Shown here in pieces: positions 53,301 to 64,000 of a DNA stretch of 64,000 bases (its first letter is position 1; the number at the start of each line of letters is the position of its first letter). The notes beneath the pieces are model-generated. The model had not been told where the DNA came from, made no database searches, and worked only from the letters and a program-made list of their open reading frames with translations. This DNA comes from Macrocystis pyrifera (taxonomy: Eukaryota; Sar; Phaeophyceae; Laminariales; Laminariaceae). A program made the position numbers and the translations under genes. The stretch lies in contig JASSKH010000003.1 of the NCBI GenBank assembly GCA_031763025.1, forward strand, positions 6,376,718 through 6,440,717, written 5' to 3'.

Positions 53301-56300
53301 GAAACACCAACCACCAACACGGTATCGGTATGCGTATATATAATATAGTAAGAGATACGTTCCATCCCTGCGTTTTCCGAGCCTGAAACCCATTGACCGA
53401 GGGCGCCCCCCCGCCCCCCCTCGGCCAATGGGAGGCCGCGCCGCGCGCGGTGGGAGTTGCCCCTCGGAGGAACCCCCCAGTCCCGCCTCACCCGGGGACG
53501 ATATGGTCCCATCCCCGTTTCGGATATCCCTCCGTACCTCTACAACTCCAATCGTGTATCTAGCACCGAGGAGAGTTCACGCAGCTCGATGTTCTGAACA
53601 CGCGCAACGTCACAGATACCCACGTTGAACCGTAGTGTTTTTGCTTCATTCAAGTAGTGAGGTGGAAAGCATGCAGAAATGGACGAGTGTTGCTCATGTC
53701 ATGCATGACCGCAGGCGTATGATCATAGACCCTCCCATCTCTACAATACCGGGACGGACCACATCGGGTATTCACCGACGGGGGGGTAATCGAGTCGTCT
53801 CTCTCGGTCCCTGCGCCGTGTATATCTATATATCCATATGTATGTCGTACTTCTTGTGAGCTTTTGGCCCCAGCCACGATTGCACTGTTTCACGGTTTCT
53901 TCTTCAGGTGCTTCGTCTGCTGGCTGTAGCCGGTGTGCTTGGTATGGTATCGATCGCCATCCGGATGACATAGTGTGGGATCAGAAGCAATTCGTGAACT
54001 GTAAGCGCATTTCGCTTTTCACTAGTTCTAGTTCTGGGCGTTTGATGATGCCGCGCTAGAAATGCGAGAGAGGTTTGTTAGAGGTTTCACCACTATTTCC
54101 TCCTCGCCCGCCCGCTCGCCCCGCCCGTTGTTTTGGCGGGTGGATGTGCGTGGAAAAACAGATTGATAACTCTGCTGTGACTGAGATGGCTTGGAGGCGG
54201 GAAAAACGCACGTTTCAACCCCCCCCCCACACACACACACATACACATCACCCCATCCCCCCCCGCCATGCCGCCGCCGCCACCACCACCGCCGCTGCCT
54301 CCGATGACACACGCGACCTTCACACTTGGTGGGTACAGGTGCGGCTGCTTCAGTCTTTGGATCACCCCAATATCATCCGCTACATCGACTGTATCCAGGA
54401 AGAAGAAGAGGTCATAATCGTCTTCGAATGGTGAGAACCGAACAGGCCGCGGCTTGGGATGTCTGTCTTTCTATATTATAGTAGACGCACGGCTAAAAGA
54501 TATCGGTACACCGTCTTTTGGCCAAAATATTCATGACTGCCGGGGGTGGGGGGATTCATCAGTGGAGGAGCTACCCAACAAATAACACATTAGATAGTTG
54601 GAACACCACTTGTGTGCTTACACATGTGGTATTTTTTGTTGTACATATGCCTAAGCCGCCCTCGGATTTTTTCGCTTCCGTGTTATCTCGCAAAGTCAGC
54701 TCTTGGATTACGCGCTGTTGACTTACTGATAGTGTAGAGTTCTTCAATTGAGGAGCCTCAGAAGGAAAAAGTAAGTACAGCAAGCGCTACTCCTGTCGTA
54801 TTACAGTACTTGTCTTTTTTTTTCATTGGTTGTTTCGTCGTCGTGTACATACACGAAGCATTTCGTCTCCGTGAGCTACTACTGTTCTACTAATAGCTCC
54901 ATTCCGGCATTCGCCAGAGGTACCAGCACCCCATTGTGACCTACCTACCTACTTGCCAATTGCTCGTGGCGTGATGAGATGTCGCGCGACGCGCAAAAAA
55001 TGCGGCAAGCGCGAAGGGAAAGGTTTGACGCCTCAAACAGATGAGAATGGTCGCCTACAGTAGATCGTCTAAATTCCTCACCCGAACGTTGGCGAGAGGT
55101 TGCTCAAAATCTGCGTATTATTAATAGCACATATCCAACCAAGGAAACGCTGTGCTTACAGCAGTTTCTCGTGCAGATGCTTCACGTCTCCCACGCCGGC
55201 ACGTATAACCATACCAATCTGGAGAGTCTCACCTTCCCTGACAGATCTGGAATCATGAAGTGAAAACCGATGACCTGTTTGGTCTGTTCGAGGTCTGGAG
55301 GCTGCTTGCTGCCGTTTCAGACGAACCGCGTGTTGGGTCGGTCGCTGCAGGAAGGTCGAATGAAAGGCCTGTTAACTTTACTACGCTAGTAGTGTTTGAT
55401 TGTGTGTTTGGAGTCACAGGGTGGAGCTGCGCCTCCGATCAAGTCGCTGGGAGAGGGGAACGCGCGACGAAATTGTTTCACGACACATAATCAGTTTTTT
55501 TTTGTACGAACGGTTCTACAGTATGTATATAAAGAAACACCCGCTACGAGTACTGCTACTGGCGATTTTGATTGCATGTTGAGTCGTGACGATTTTTTTT
55601 GCCCTACAGTAGCTAACAACGCAAAACAAAAACGAGACAACAATAAACGCCCCCCCCCCCCTTCCCCTAGGCGGTGATAACCCCGACGCCCTCCGTCCCG
55701 GCGTTGTAGGGATACGAGGGTATATGGTCTTATATACAATTACGGCCATGCATGACATGAGTACAACTCCCTCTCCCCTGGCCGAGGAACAGTTGTCCTG
55801 GCTAGTCGACCCGTGTACGGACGGCTTTATGACAGTCGACGCCGGACCGCCCTCCTCCGTTTCTGTTTGCGATCGCCACCACAACGATACAAAGGGCGGC
55901 TGCTGGAGACCTCAAGCGTAGAGTCCGAAAGGCTCTCGAGCGCGGGTTCCACTTCGAGGAACGCGTCATTTGGAGCTACTTTTCTCAGGTTTGCGAACGT
56001 CTTGTGCGATTAATACCAGTCCAAGCAAAACCTGACGAAAAGTACGTACTTGGTGTGATTTGTGTTTTTGATGTTTCGTTTCCCAGCGTGCTCCTTCTCG
56101 CACGCAGCAATGTCCTGTCACGCCTTGATCATGCCGACGCGGGTATCACACCGCTTTTAGCGCGCCAACCGATAGCCTCTTCGCGAATCCTTTTTGCCAA
56201 AAAATCGTCCGCCCCGGTGCTGCTGCTGCTGCAGAGCTCCAAGCTAAAGGAAACTACATTAACAACTATTTCGCACCTGGCCGACAGGTAGAGGGGCGGA

Positions 56301-59300
56301 CGGACGACCTTTCTCGCTGCGTTTTACAACAGCTATTCGTTCATTTTTTTGAGAGAGAGATAAACCGAGAAGCATTTTTGGGCTCGCTCGCCGCCCTTGC
56401 TGTACTCCGTCGTCTGCCTTTTGTTTTGCCGATTGGCTTTTGCTCATCAGTCAGTCCAACCGTACATACATATATGCAAGGCTGATTTTGTTGGCCCCCT
56501 TTTCGTGCGGCAACAATGATCAAACCCTACGAAAACGAGTCCTCAGAAAGAGGGTGCACTTCTGAACGCCGAAACTCTCGGAAAATATTATTAAGTGCCT
56601 GCTGCTGCTGTGGTCCTCCGTACCGCGCGCGGGCTTTGACATGTATGCGCGCTATGACGTCCTTCGCATGTTCACACAGCGCTTACAGTACGTACATACA
56701 CACTGTGGCCAATCTTACTGTCCTTTCCGCCGCCTTTCATCGTGTAGTCTAGTCCATACAGGGAGCAGCGAGTGCATACACTCCTTCTTCGCGTCTGGCG
56801 TTGTCCTTGACTGTGCTGTTCGTCCATCCGTGTATCCATCTATCTGCACGCCCATATCTCTCGTACTCGTTAAAATGTCGTGTTGTGCACCTTGCCGAGG
56901 TGATGCTTCCCTCCCTCCGCCCCCTTCCCTTGTGCATACTTGCTACCTTGTATACTTCGAAGCATACCTGTGCCATGGGCCCACTTCTTTGTTTTCCCCT
57001 CCTCGCGCATTCCCTCGCTCACTTGCCCGGCCGTTCGGTTGGCGTTTTCTTTGTTTCAAAGATCTGCGAGGCAATCAGATATATGCACGAGCAGCGGATC
57101 ATGCACAGGGACATCAAGCCCGCTAACATTTTCCTCACCGTCAGAGGCCAGGTATGAACGAACGGGAGCAGCAGTCGGTGATTGACCGGTTAGAATTTCG
57201 ATTTTGCCGTTTTTGGGTTCGTACCGCTCATGTTTTCGTTGGGGCGCGGTCGGTCGGTTGGTTGGTTAGTTGTGGTTTTCTCAAGAACGGCGTCCTTTTT
57301 GTCGTGTGTAAACAACGACGAGCTACACTCGCTGTAACCTCTTAGGCTTGACTTATGTGGGGATTTTTTTTTCAGAGGGGGAAAAAAAAAACTGTCGAAG
57401 CGAAGAGTGACGATTTTACAGCACTGACCATAAGAGGCGGGGGATAGGCGACATATATAGGGGATGCGTTCGAATTCGCAACGTCAAGGAAAAGTACGAC
57501 ACCCTTGCAGTATGATAATGGCCGCACTAGCTGTACGCTCTTTCTAGAAGGTTAGGTTCGAAATGGGTCCAAGAAAGATTGCTTCGAATTGGACTTGGAT
57601 ATTGTTGGCGGTCAGTGGTATAAAGCGCTTCCTCCTCCCCGACTTTTGTATCTTGTGGCTAACATCTCGCGTGATGTTTTTTTTCGACTGCCGTAGTTGT
57701 TGTTGTTGTCATTTTTAGTGTTGTCACTACGTAGGAGTACGTATCGTTGGCGTTGTCATCGGGGCGGCGTCCTACGCGGCAGTGGCTGTTGTGTTGCTGA
57801 AACGTTTTTTGTTGCTGTAATGGGCGGTTTTACCTTGGTTCTAGCTCCCGGTAAGTCTATAACGGCTATATGTACGGACCAACGGCTAGACCACCTTGTC
57901 GGTAATGCAGAAATAGTGGGTGCCGCCTATTGACAGGTTCGTGTAGATGGGGGCGGTTTCAACAGCACCGCCCACGGTAGGTTTCATCGAGCAAAGAGGC
58001 GTGTTCTTTCGCGGCGCGTTTTATTTCGCTCGCGCAGTCAACGAGAGTCCATTTTCCTCTCTTAGAATACAAGCAATTTGCTCCAGGTACTCGTATTTTT
58101 TTTCTCTACTTTCTGTTTTTTCTTGCTTGTCATGTCGGTTACTGCACTTGACATATTTGTAATGCGGTTTGGTTTGCGATACCTGTACCTGTGCCACTAC
58201 TGCCGTTTTCTCCCTGCCACAGTAGTCGCCGACACACATTTGTGCGCGTGCGCTTCGTACGTGTGTTCGTCGTATGCGGTAAACAATTTTTGTTGCTGGT
58301 ACGGTGGTTGTTGTTGGCGTTGAGCTAGAAACTTCACGATCACCGTTTTCGCTCGTTTTTTTTTCTTGTTTTTTTGCCTGTTGCCTGCCCGCAGGTCAAA
58401 GTGGGAGATCTCGGGCTCGGTCGTCTCATGAGCGAAAACACGATAGAAGCACACTCCAAGGTGAACAAACATGGCTGACATAGCTGGACCTCGAAAAAAA
58501 AAAAAACAACGGTGAGAACTTTAACGTTCGGGGTGTGCCGGCGTCACCCCACACAAAGCTATACTACCACTCTGTCCGCTCGTGAGAAAGTAACTCACAC
58601 GACAGTCAGCCTGAAAAAATCAAGGAAAACAAGAAGAAATCTCTCAGTCCATATATATAGTCAGTGCTTAAGCTCTGAAGAAAGTTTTGACTCCTTACTG
58701 TGGCTGACCTGGACACAAGGCACCAATCATTGTGCACTGCTAGTTGGGACAACGTCTTCTCAGGGACCGAAACGAGGAAAGCGCAACACAAGAAAACGTT
58801 ATAAGGACTTTACTCTGAACTGAGTGATCGATCGACCTTTTACCCCAATAGCTCAGCAGGTAATACCCTCATTCACATTTGGCGTCGTCGGCAGGAAAAG
58901 GGTTCGAATCGCACTTCGAACGTGTCTTTGATAGAAACGCTTGCGCGTGCGTCCCTAAAACATATCTCCCTGGTTCCCCAGGTATTGAAACGAAGCGGGT
59001 AGGTCGGCGCTCGTAGCCTAGTAGGTAATACCTTCACAAAAGCGTGCTTTCGCTTTCGCTGCGCGCCCAGAATAAGAAAGTCAGCCTGAGCCCGAGTTCA
59101 AGTTTCTTTTGAGAGGGCTGGTACTGTATCGATACGATAGGGGTACGGGGGGGGCTTCTTCTGAAGTGAGGAAAGGAACTAACCAGCATCGTTTTTTTTT
59201 TTTTACAATTTTGTTCGTTAGCATTCCTGTTCTTAAATAGGCCATGGGATTGATTGCTTGTCATCCGGTCAAGCGTACATTGTTCATGAAAAAAAGAAGC

Positions 59301-60522
59301 AGCCGCCGACTTTCGGTGATGTATGTACACTTGGGAGACCTCTCGTCAAATGAGTAGGAGCCTCAGAATTTTTGAGGTGCACCCCTAGATCATTGCAGTG
59401 ACATTTCGTCGTCGCTTCAATTCGCGTATAGTTTGGGTTTGGTGAGGCCTCCCTGCTGCGATCAGCCGGAGACTCTCACCCAGCGCTGCTGCCCCTCCCG
59501 CGCTGATTCGATTGCCATCAACGCGGCACCTCATCGGATTATTAAGTAGTTACTCCCAGGTATAATACACACTCTTTCCAGCAGGATTTCTTCCCCTCCG
59601 GAGATCCTACTTGTGCATTCCCAGTTTTGGACTCTGATATGAGCGCTGCGAGTCGGCTGTGGGCTGAACTTCACGACTAGTTTACTAGCTTGGACGGCGA
59701 AAGTAGGCCTAGCCAACTGACTTCTCAGAGTTTTTCCAACAAAATATATATCGAAAACGCACCCAAGGTCCGCAAACTCTAGGACTACCGGACGCAATTT
59801 AACTACAATATATATACCAGTAGCCAACTAAATTACTATAGTCGGCGACTTGTAGTCAGCCAACTCACACCCCTACTGATGTGAACCTTTTTAGTCTGGC
59901 CAAAACGGCGTGTATGAGTAGCGCGACAGACACACAGACACCGAAACGCGTGCTGGGGGAGGGGGGGTGTACTCGATAGGAGAGATGTACTCGATCGCAT
60001 GCATGGCCATAGTCGTATGACCATAGACCCTCGCATCCCTACAATGCCGGGACGGAGCATGTCGGGTTTTCACCGACCAGGCAGACATTGCTTGCACCAA
60101 GCGCGAAGCGCCGTGAGGTGTCCGGCGAGTCGCATGAAGGGTGAGCTGCATCCTACTAAGAACCGCTTGTGAGGCGGACTTGCATATGGATGACAGCCTC
60201 AATGAGTTAGTTTAATTTCCGGTGTAGCCACTTCCAGAGACAGCAATGGGAGTACTACTGTATGTAACTGCCTCTTGGGTGCCTTACCTTGAACACTACC
60301 ACGTGATACGATCAATTTCCTTGTGCAGAGTAAAGGTTCTTTACTTTGCACAAATGATCTCACTCGACAACCAGCTGTGGGCGACCGCCAAAAAACAAAC
60401 AAAAAAAAAAAAAAACGGTACCCTGGATGTCCAGCTCACGTAGTGAGCGGCATGTTTTACAGTGTCGTTGCCAACCGACGCCAACCCAACCCGTATATAA
60501 TATATATATAATGGGGGGTGGC

Positions 60523-60553
<31 letters not shown>

Positions 60554-62756
60554 ATCATGTATGTCATGCGTGGCCGTAGTCGTATGACCATAGACTGCAT
60601 CCTACAATGCCGAGACGGAGCACGTCGAGTTCTCACGTACCAGGCAGAGCATTGCTTGGACCAAGCTTTGCGAAGCGCACGAGTGAGGTGTTGGGCGAGT
60701 CGCACGAAGGGTGAGCTGCATGCATCCTACCAGTGATCGCTTGTGAGGCGCACTTCGGCGGCGGGCGGGGGAGGGAAGGGGGTGGAGTTGCTGTTGTTGC
60801 TGCTTCCACATGTACCCATCGCCAAAAATCGAGTCCATGGTCACAGGACAGAGGCCCCAATAACTCTGGAGTGGAAGAACACCTCAGACAAAAAAAAGTG
60901 AAACGACACAAAAAAAAAATACACTTATTTCATGCCACTCCTGAGTAAAGAAGAACGTTTTCATAGACTTTTACCTACACAAACGGTCCCCTAGGTTTAG
61001 AAACGGAGTGGCATGTATGCACGACTGAGTGGATGCATCTTTCTGCCTGCGCGCGAGACCTAATGGTAGGGCGTCACTGCTTTCTTGCTTGTGATATATA
61101 TATATATATTTCGGTGTTTGGATGCATAGGTGGGAACCCCGCTCTACATGTCGCCCGAGGTGCTTCGAGGGGGCGGCTACGGGTGGAAAAGCGACGTCTG
61201 GTCCTTGGGGTGCATGCTCTATGAGCTTGCCATGCTCCGGAGCCCTTTCAAGAGCGAGGGGCTGAACCTGTACAGCCTCTTCCAGAAGATCACCAACGTG
61301 AGGGCGTCAAAGAAACGGTCGCAGAGGCATACGTATATATATACACAAGGCAGAGAGAAGGAGTGGGCAGGTCGAGAAAAAGGAGTGGGCGCATACGTGT
61401 AGAGAGAGAGGGAGAGGGTGCTCGTAGGCAAGCAGGGGGACGTAGGGAGGCACCGGTAGGACTCAAATCTGTCTCGGTTATTCTGCCGATGGGTGGGCGG
61501 ATGGTTGGGGCGACTGTGACGTTGATCAAGTGGGCAAGACCGTCAGGGTGGGCAAAAAAATCGCAGCCAATCGGTCGATGAGCTACTTACTCGAAACCCG
61601 TTGATTTGGGCCGATAACCCCCCCCCCCCATCAAAAACCGGTAAGTCACGTACGCGTGTGTGCGCAAAGCCATCGGTGCCCCCACCGCCTCCACCCCCGC
61701 CCCCCCCCATACCCTACTTGTGTTGACACCCCGCCTGGTTCGCATGTAACACACGTCGTGTAATCTTATCGAACGTTCCGCTTCTGTGGTATCAATAGTT
61801 GCCATACGGACTAACACCGTAAATATGTGCTCCTCCGATAAGCGCTACCCGTTGACGTGTTCCCATTGTTGGCTGTTGTTGGTCCTACGATGTCTACGGG
61901 CACGTGCTTGCAAACCATGCCCTTAAGAACGAGTGCCACGAAAACGAATCTACTACGAGTATGTTATGGCTTTCTATATGCGAAAGCGAGAGCCTACCTA
62001 TACGGTGATGCCTCTGCACAGTCGACTCTTCACACTGACCTGTGCTTGCATCTTCTCGCTACCTGCAGAAATCGAGGCGTTCCCTCGTCTTGACGGAAAC
62101 ATCTCTTGCCAAAAAAGAACTGAAAAAGAGCACGATGTCGACTAAAAGTTCGTCCAGTCTTCGACGCGCGTAAAAGCCTGGGTTCACAGAAAAGTGACCT
62201 TATTTTCTCTCTACCCTAACTTCTTCCTAACCTAGTCCTGTTTCATACTTGAAACCGTTCACACATGTTCGAAAAGACAGATCCCCTACAGATAATTCCC
62301 ACTTTATTATCGAGATCTTTGAGACCAGGTAGGCTATCCGATCTGTTCATTCTATAGCTCATGTTGGCCGGGCATGATCTACCTACTGTAATATAATATT
62401 TCCCGTGTTGGATCTGTACGATCCTGCACAACGTATCTTAACGGCAGGTTGTATAGAATCTAAGTAGTCTGTAGATGATCTAGTATCTGTGGATGATCTA
62501 TCTGATCTGTCCGATGCGTAGATGCTACGTATTGTCTGATAGGCGGCATCGCAGGATACGCCCCCCTCCGCCCTAATTATTTATGCGCCCTTTGTCCCTA
62601 CTGCACACTTTTCACGCGAATGGAAAAAAAACTATATGCTTTTTGTCGGGGCAGGGCGACTACCCCACGATGCTCCAGTACTACTCTGAAAACCTTCGGA
62701 CGCTGGCCGCGGAGATGATCAGCACGAACCCGACGGATCGACCTGACGTCGATGAG
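49338..62756 (+). CDS. NEK6/7-like serine/threonine protein kinase (3' end outside window)
   Basis: Nine exons give about 339 residues. The kinase domain runs from IGDYEVAKPIGKGKFAVVYR (Gly-rich loop) through VALKKISV (ATP lysine), LLQSLDHPNIIRYIDC, AAAGDLKR, HRDIKPANIF (catalytic loop), VGDLGLGR (DLG instead of DFG, as in NEK6/7), VGTPLYMSPE, SDVWSLGCMLYELAMLRSPF and YYSENLRTLAAEMISTNPTD. All subdomains are present in order and every exon phase agrees, so the kinase should be active. NEK6/7 kinases act in mitotic spindle formation; NEKs also regulate cilia. The end of subdomain XI and the C terminus lie beyond 64000. The N-terminal exon is tentative. Confidence 0.92.
49787..49862 (+). mobile_element. 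~76-bp hairpin MITE-like repeat
   Basis: ACATGGACGGGAATTTAAGG and GCCCTTACATTTACGTCCGT form the arms. In the first kinase intron. Confidence 0.75.
50320..50470 (-). mobile_element. 5'-truncated copy of the poly(A) SINE
   Basis: Starts with a T-run of about 28, then the reverse complement of 2937-3070 (GCCCACTCGTAGGAGG, CTTCTGGACAAGCCGTGG). It is flanked by CAGTAG on both sides, a likely target-site duplication. It lies antisense in the first kinase intron. Confidence 0.75.
50823..51105. repeat. Degenerate GAGATT hexamer array
   Basis: GAGATTGAGAT(C/T)GA words over about 280 bases in the first kinase intron. Confidence 0.85.
51414..51511 (+). CDS. NEK-like kinase exon (Gly-rich loop)
   Basis: Acceptor CACTCAG, then PIDGLAGGSGDSQIGDYEVA and KPIGKGKFAVVYR; donor GTGAGA after CG (phase 2). 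GKGKFAVVY is the nucleotide-binding loop. Confidence 0.88.
52085..52372 (-). mobile_element. Poly(C) family A element in a kinase intron
   Basis: Poly(G) then TACTCATTGTCATTCATGGC, CACGTCGGGTTTTCACCGAG, to TCTTGCATATATACGGATGA. In the intron between the first two kinase exons. Confidence 0.8.
52520..52613 (+). CDS. NEK-like kinase exon (ATP-binding lysine)
   Basis: 94 bases, acceptor GAGGCAG, donor GTGGGT. The first G completes Arg, then AKRKKDGTTVALKKISVSST and DERSRRKCLKE. VALKK carries the ATP-contacting lysine; the CLKE helix carries the partner Glu. The arrangement is that of NEK6/7. Confidence 0.93.
53688..53790 (-). mobile_element. Poly(C) family A element, tail lost
   Basis: TGCTCATGTCATGCATGACC, CGGGACGGACCACATCGGGT, ATTCACCGACGG. 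No G-run precedes it; a G-run follows. Confidence 0.7.
54339..54430 (+). CDS. NEK-like kinase exon (subdomains IV-V)
   Basis: 92 bases, acceptor GTACAG, donor GTGAGA. It codes VRLLQSLDHPNIIRYIDCIQ and EEEEVIIVFE, ending TG to be completed to Trp. L-HPNII-Y is conserved in NEK kinases. Confidence 0.94.
55672..55790 (+). mobile_element. Poly(C) family A element, short copy
   Basis: GGTGATAACCCCGACGCCCT, CCGGCGTTGTAGGGATACGA, CATGACATGAGTACAACTCC. Its 5' break adjoins a C-run at 55650-55661. Confidence 0.75.
55895..55988 (+). CDS. NEK-like kinase exon (subdomains V-VI)
   Basis: 94 bases, acceptor ACAAAG, donor GTTTGC. G completes Trp, then AAAGDLKRRVRKALERGFHF and EERVIWSYFSQ. AGDL and the I/V-W-YF-Q helix match NEK6/7. 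Confidence 0.94.
57062..57151 (+). CDS. NEK-like kinase exon (catalytic loop)
   Basis: 90 bases, phase 0, acceptor TTCAAAG, donor GTATGA. It codes ICEAIRYMHEQRIMHRDIKP and ANIFLTVRGQ. HRDIKPAN contains the catalytic Asp and the Mg-binding Asn. Confidence 0.96.
58395..58460 (+). CDS. NEK-like kinase exon (DLG motif)
   Basis: 66 bases, phase 0, acceptor CCCGCAG, donor GTGAAC. It codes VKVGDLGLGRLMSENTIEAH plus SK. GDLGLGR replaces the usual DFG, a known trait of NEK6/7. Confidence 0.94.
58849..58912 (+). repeat. tRNA-like sequence (A and B box), probable SINE head
   Basis: TAGCTCAGCAGG at 58849 and GGTTCGAATC at 58901. No complete cloverleaf with a paired acceptor stem can be drawn, so this is not called a tRNA gene. 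A weaker relative (TAGCCTAGTAGG ... GAGTTCAAGT) lies at 59013-59104. Confidence 0.55.
59425..59548 (+). repeat. Relative of the internal repeat of the 3.3-kb element
   Basis: GCGTATAGTTTGGGTTTGGT, GATCAGCCGGAGACTCTCAC and CAACGCGGCACCTCATCG resemble 17682-17800. In a kinase intron. Confidence 0.7.
59957..60483 (-). mobile_element. Poly(C) family A element, near full length
   Basis: Terminal G-rich run, then a doubled terminus (GTACTCGATAGGAGAGATGT followed by ACTCGATCGCATGCATGG), the full body and the 5' part with GGTACCCTGGATGTCCAGC. The doubled terminus is shared with the copy at 62791. Confidence 0.85.
60518..60765 (-). mobile_element. Poly(C) family A element, 5' truncated
   Basis: Long G-run at 60519-60549 then ACTCATCATGTATGTCATGC, GAGCACGTCGAGTTCTCACG, to CGCTTGTGAGGCGCACTTCG. 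It starts about 35 bases after the previous element. Confidence 0.82.
61130..61297 (+). CDS. NEK-like kinase exon (activation segment to helix F/G)
   Basis: 168 bases, phase 0, acceptor GCATAG, donor GTGAGG. It codes VGTPLYMSPEVLRGGGYGWK, SDVWSLGCMLYELAMLRSPF and NLYSLFQKITN. TPLYMSPE and SDVWSLG are the P+1 loop and helix F. Confidence 0.96.
62655..62756 (+). CDS. NEK-like kinase exon (subdomain XI), last one in window
   Basis: 102 bases, phase 0, acceptor GGGGCAG, donor GTACGA. It codes GDYPTMLQYYSENLRTLAAE and MISTNPTDRPDVDE. The conserved Arg of NP-xx-RP is present. No further exon is seen to 64000, so the last residues of the domain lie outside. Confidence 0.94.
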
Positions 62757-64000
62757 GTACGACGCCGTCCCCCCCCCCCCCCCCCCCCATTCCTGTCTCT
62801 GGAAGTGGCCACACCGGAAATTAAACTAACTCATTGAAGCTGCCATCCAAATGCAAGTCCGCCTCACAAGCGGTTCTTAGTAGGATGCAGCTCACCCTTC
62901 ATGCGACTCGCCGGACACCTCACGGCGCTTCGCGCTTGGTGCAAGCAATGTTTATGCCTGGTCGGTGAAAACCCGACATGCTCCGTCCCGGCATTGTAGG
63001 GATGCGAGGGTCTATGGTCATACGACTACGGCCATGCATGAGATCGAGTACATGTCTCCTATCGAGTACACCCCCTTTCCAGTCGTAGTACTCACACCAA
63101 CCAGTGTAACTAACCTCTACTACGGTCAGCGCACGATTGTAACACACGAGGGTAGGAAGGGCCAACTCTAACGAGATCGATGATGTGCAACGATCACGAT
63201 GCGTAAGGTTATTAGAACTGTTGGGTACACGACTGTAATATCCGCTTATCTGTGTACCTATATGCCTAATGCATTTGAACTGTTAGGTACAGCAGTGGCA
63301 GCTTCTATGCGTACCTAAACCGTGAGCTTGTCGTCTTGGGCGGACCATGTCAGCCTGTCGTTGGCCTCATCTTGGTGAGGAGAGAGCTTTTCCGTTCCGG
63401 GGGGGGCGCTTTCGATGTGTCCCCTCCTTTTGCCCTGCTTGTGTTGTTCCTCTCGCACCGGCCTTCCTCGACCCAGACTCTCATGCTTCGGTACCGGTAG
63501 AGAGTAGGTAGCACCTGCAATTCTCCAGAGGCTCCTTCCTCCTCACTTGAGTGCCACACAAAAAACGTTTTCTTTTTTCAAGAAAAATTGGTAGCGCTTA
63601 ATCAACCCGACGAAAAGCAATCCCAGCATACAAAAGCCATTGGCCTAGGTTTAACATAAAAAAAATGGTATTGTTGAATTAAAAAAAACGAATAACATAC
63701 TAATATTGTTCGTCGGTCCAGAGCGAAAAAAAATGCTGAAGTCTGTCTTCTTCTCGCGATGAAGCAAGGCACGAACGTTAGCAGTGGGGGAGGGAGGACA
63801 AGAAAGAGTCTTGCTGTGTTGACCCCGGACCTGAATTACTTGCGACTATACAGAAAAGAGGGAAAAAATAGAGGGTTAAGATCATAAAAGGGACTGAAAA
63901 AAAAAAAAAAACGGTTATATTGTTTTCGGCCAAAAGGTGGGCACGTACCCCTATCGTAGCATGACTTTTTTTTTTAAATGCTTTTTTAGCATATATATCC
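62757..64000. other. Kinase intron running off the window
   Basis: Begins at the GTACGA donor, holds one family A element, then no recognisable feature from 63086 to 64000. Confidence 0.6.
62769..63085 (+). mobile_element. Poly(C) family A element, 5' end abutting poly(C)
   Basis: C-run at 62769-62789, then ATTCCTGTCTCTGGAAGTGG, the body, and the doubled terminus GATCGAGTACATGTCTCCTA followed by TCGAGTACACCCCC. It starts 13 bases after the last kinase exon. Confidence 0.86.

Noticed and set aside
55175..55260. Possible extra kinase exon (ATGCTTCACGTCTCCCACGC region)
   Set aside because: The exons at 54339-54430 and 55895-55988 already join in phase through a split Trp codon and leave no gap in the kinase domain.

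Overview
This is a repeat-rich nuclear window from a eukaryote. Three spliced protein genes carry short exons (58-204 bases inside the genes) split by introns of about 0.8-5.8 kb. Almost all inferred introns are GT-AG and one is GC-AG. The gene set (a DUF155/RMND1-Rmd1-type membrane protein, a motor-less MyTH4-FERM protein and a NEK6/7-like kinase), the long introns and the many simple repeats fit a stramenopile, most likely a brown alga of the Ectocarpus type. That assignment is inference. Long C/G homopolymers, up to 191 bases, suggest a long-read assembly, so single-base errors in homopolymers are possible.

Layout. 1470-12874 (minus): DUF155-family gene, seven exons, about 495 aa, complete from a plausible internal ATG to stop. 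12.9-22.0 kb: intergenic repeats, including a 3.3-kb element with terminal inverted repeats and TTA duplications, and a MITE sitting inside a GTA microsatellite. 22035-42293 (plus): MyTH4-FERM gene, ten exons recovered; two exons each carry one base too many, and short parts of FERM lobes F1 and F3 were not found. 42.3-49.3 kb: intergenic repeats, including a large foldback element with a tRNA-like loop. 49338-62756 (plus): NEK-like kinase gene with a tentative polyQ/His first exon and eight firm kinase exons; it runs off the right edge.

The most unusual content is the mobile DNA. About 20 copies of one non-coding family and eight or more copies of a LINE 3' end finish in the same kind of terminus, GAGTAC followed by a run of C. 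The two families resemble each other over the last ~65 bases, as in known SINE/LINE partnerships, but with a poly(C) rather than poly(A) tail. Many copies are joined head to tail through poly(C). The same window also has a conventional tRNA-derived poly(A)-tailed SINE, one copy nested inside a poly(C) LINE tail. Two MITE-like families, one exactly 105 bp with TA duplications, are nested in themselves and in each other. Most of these insertions sit in introns of the three genes and account for much of the intron length.

The three genes have no obvious operon-like or pathway link. The DUF155 protein is probably an organelle or endomembrane protein, the MyTH4-FERM protein a cytoskeleton-membrane adaptor, and the NEK kinase a mitotic or ciliary regulator.
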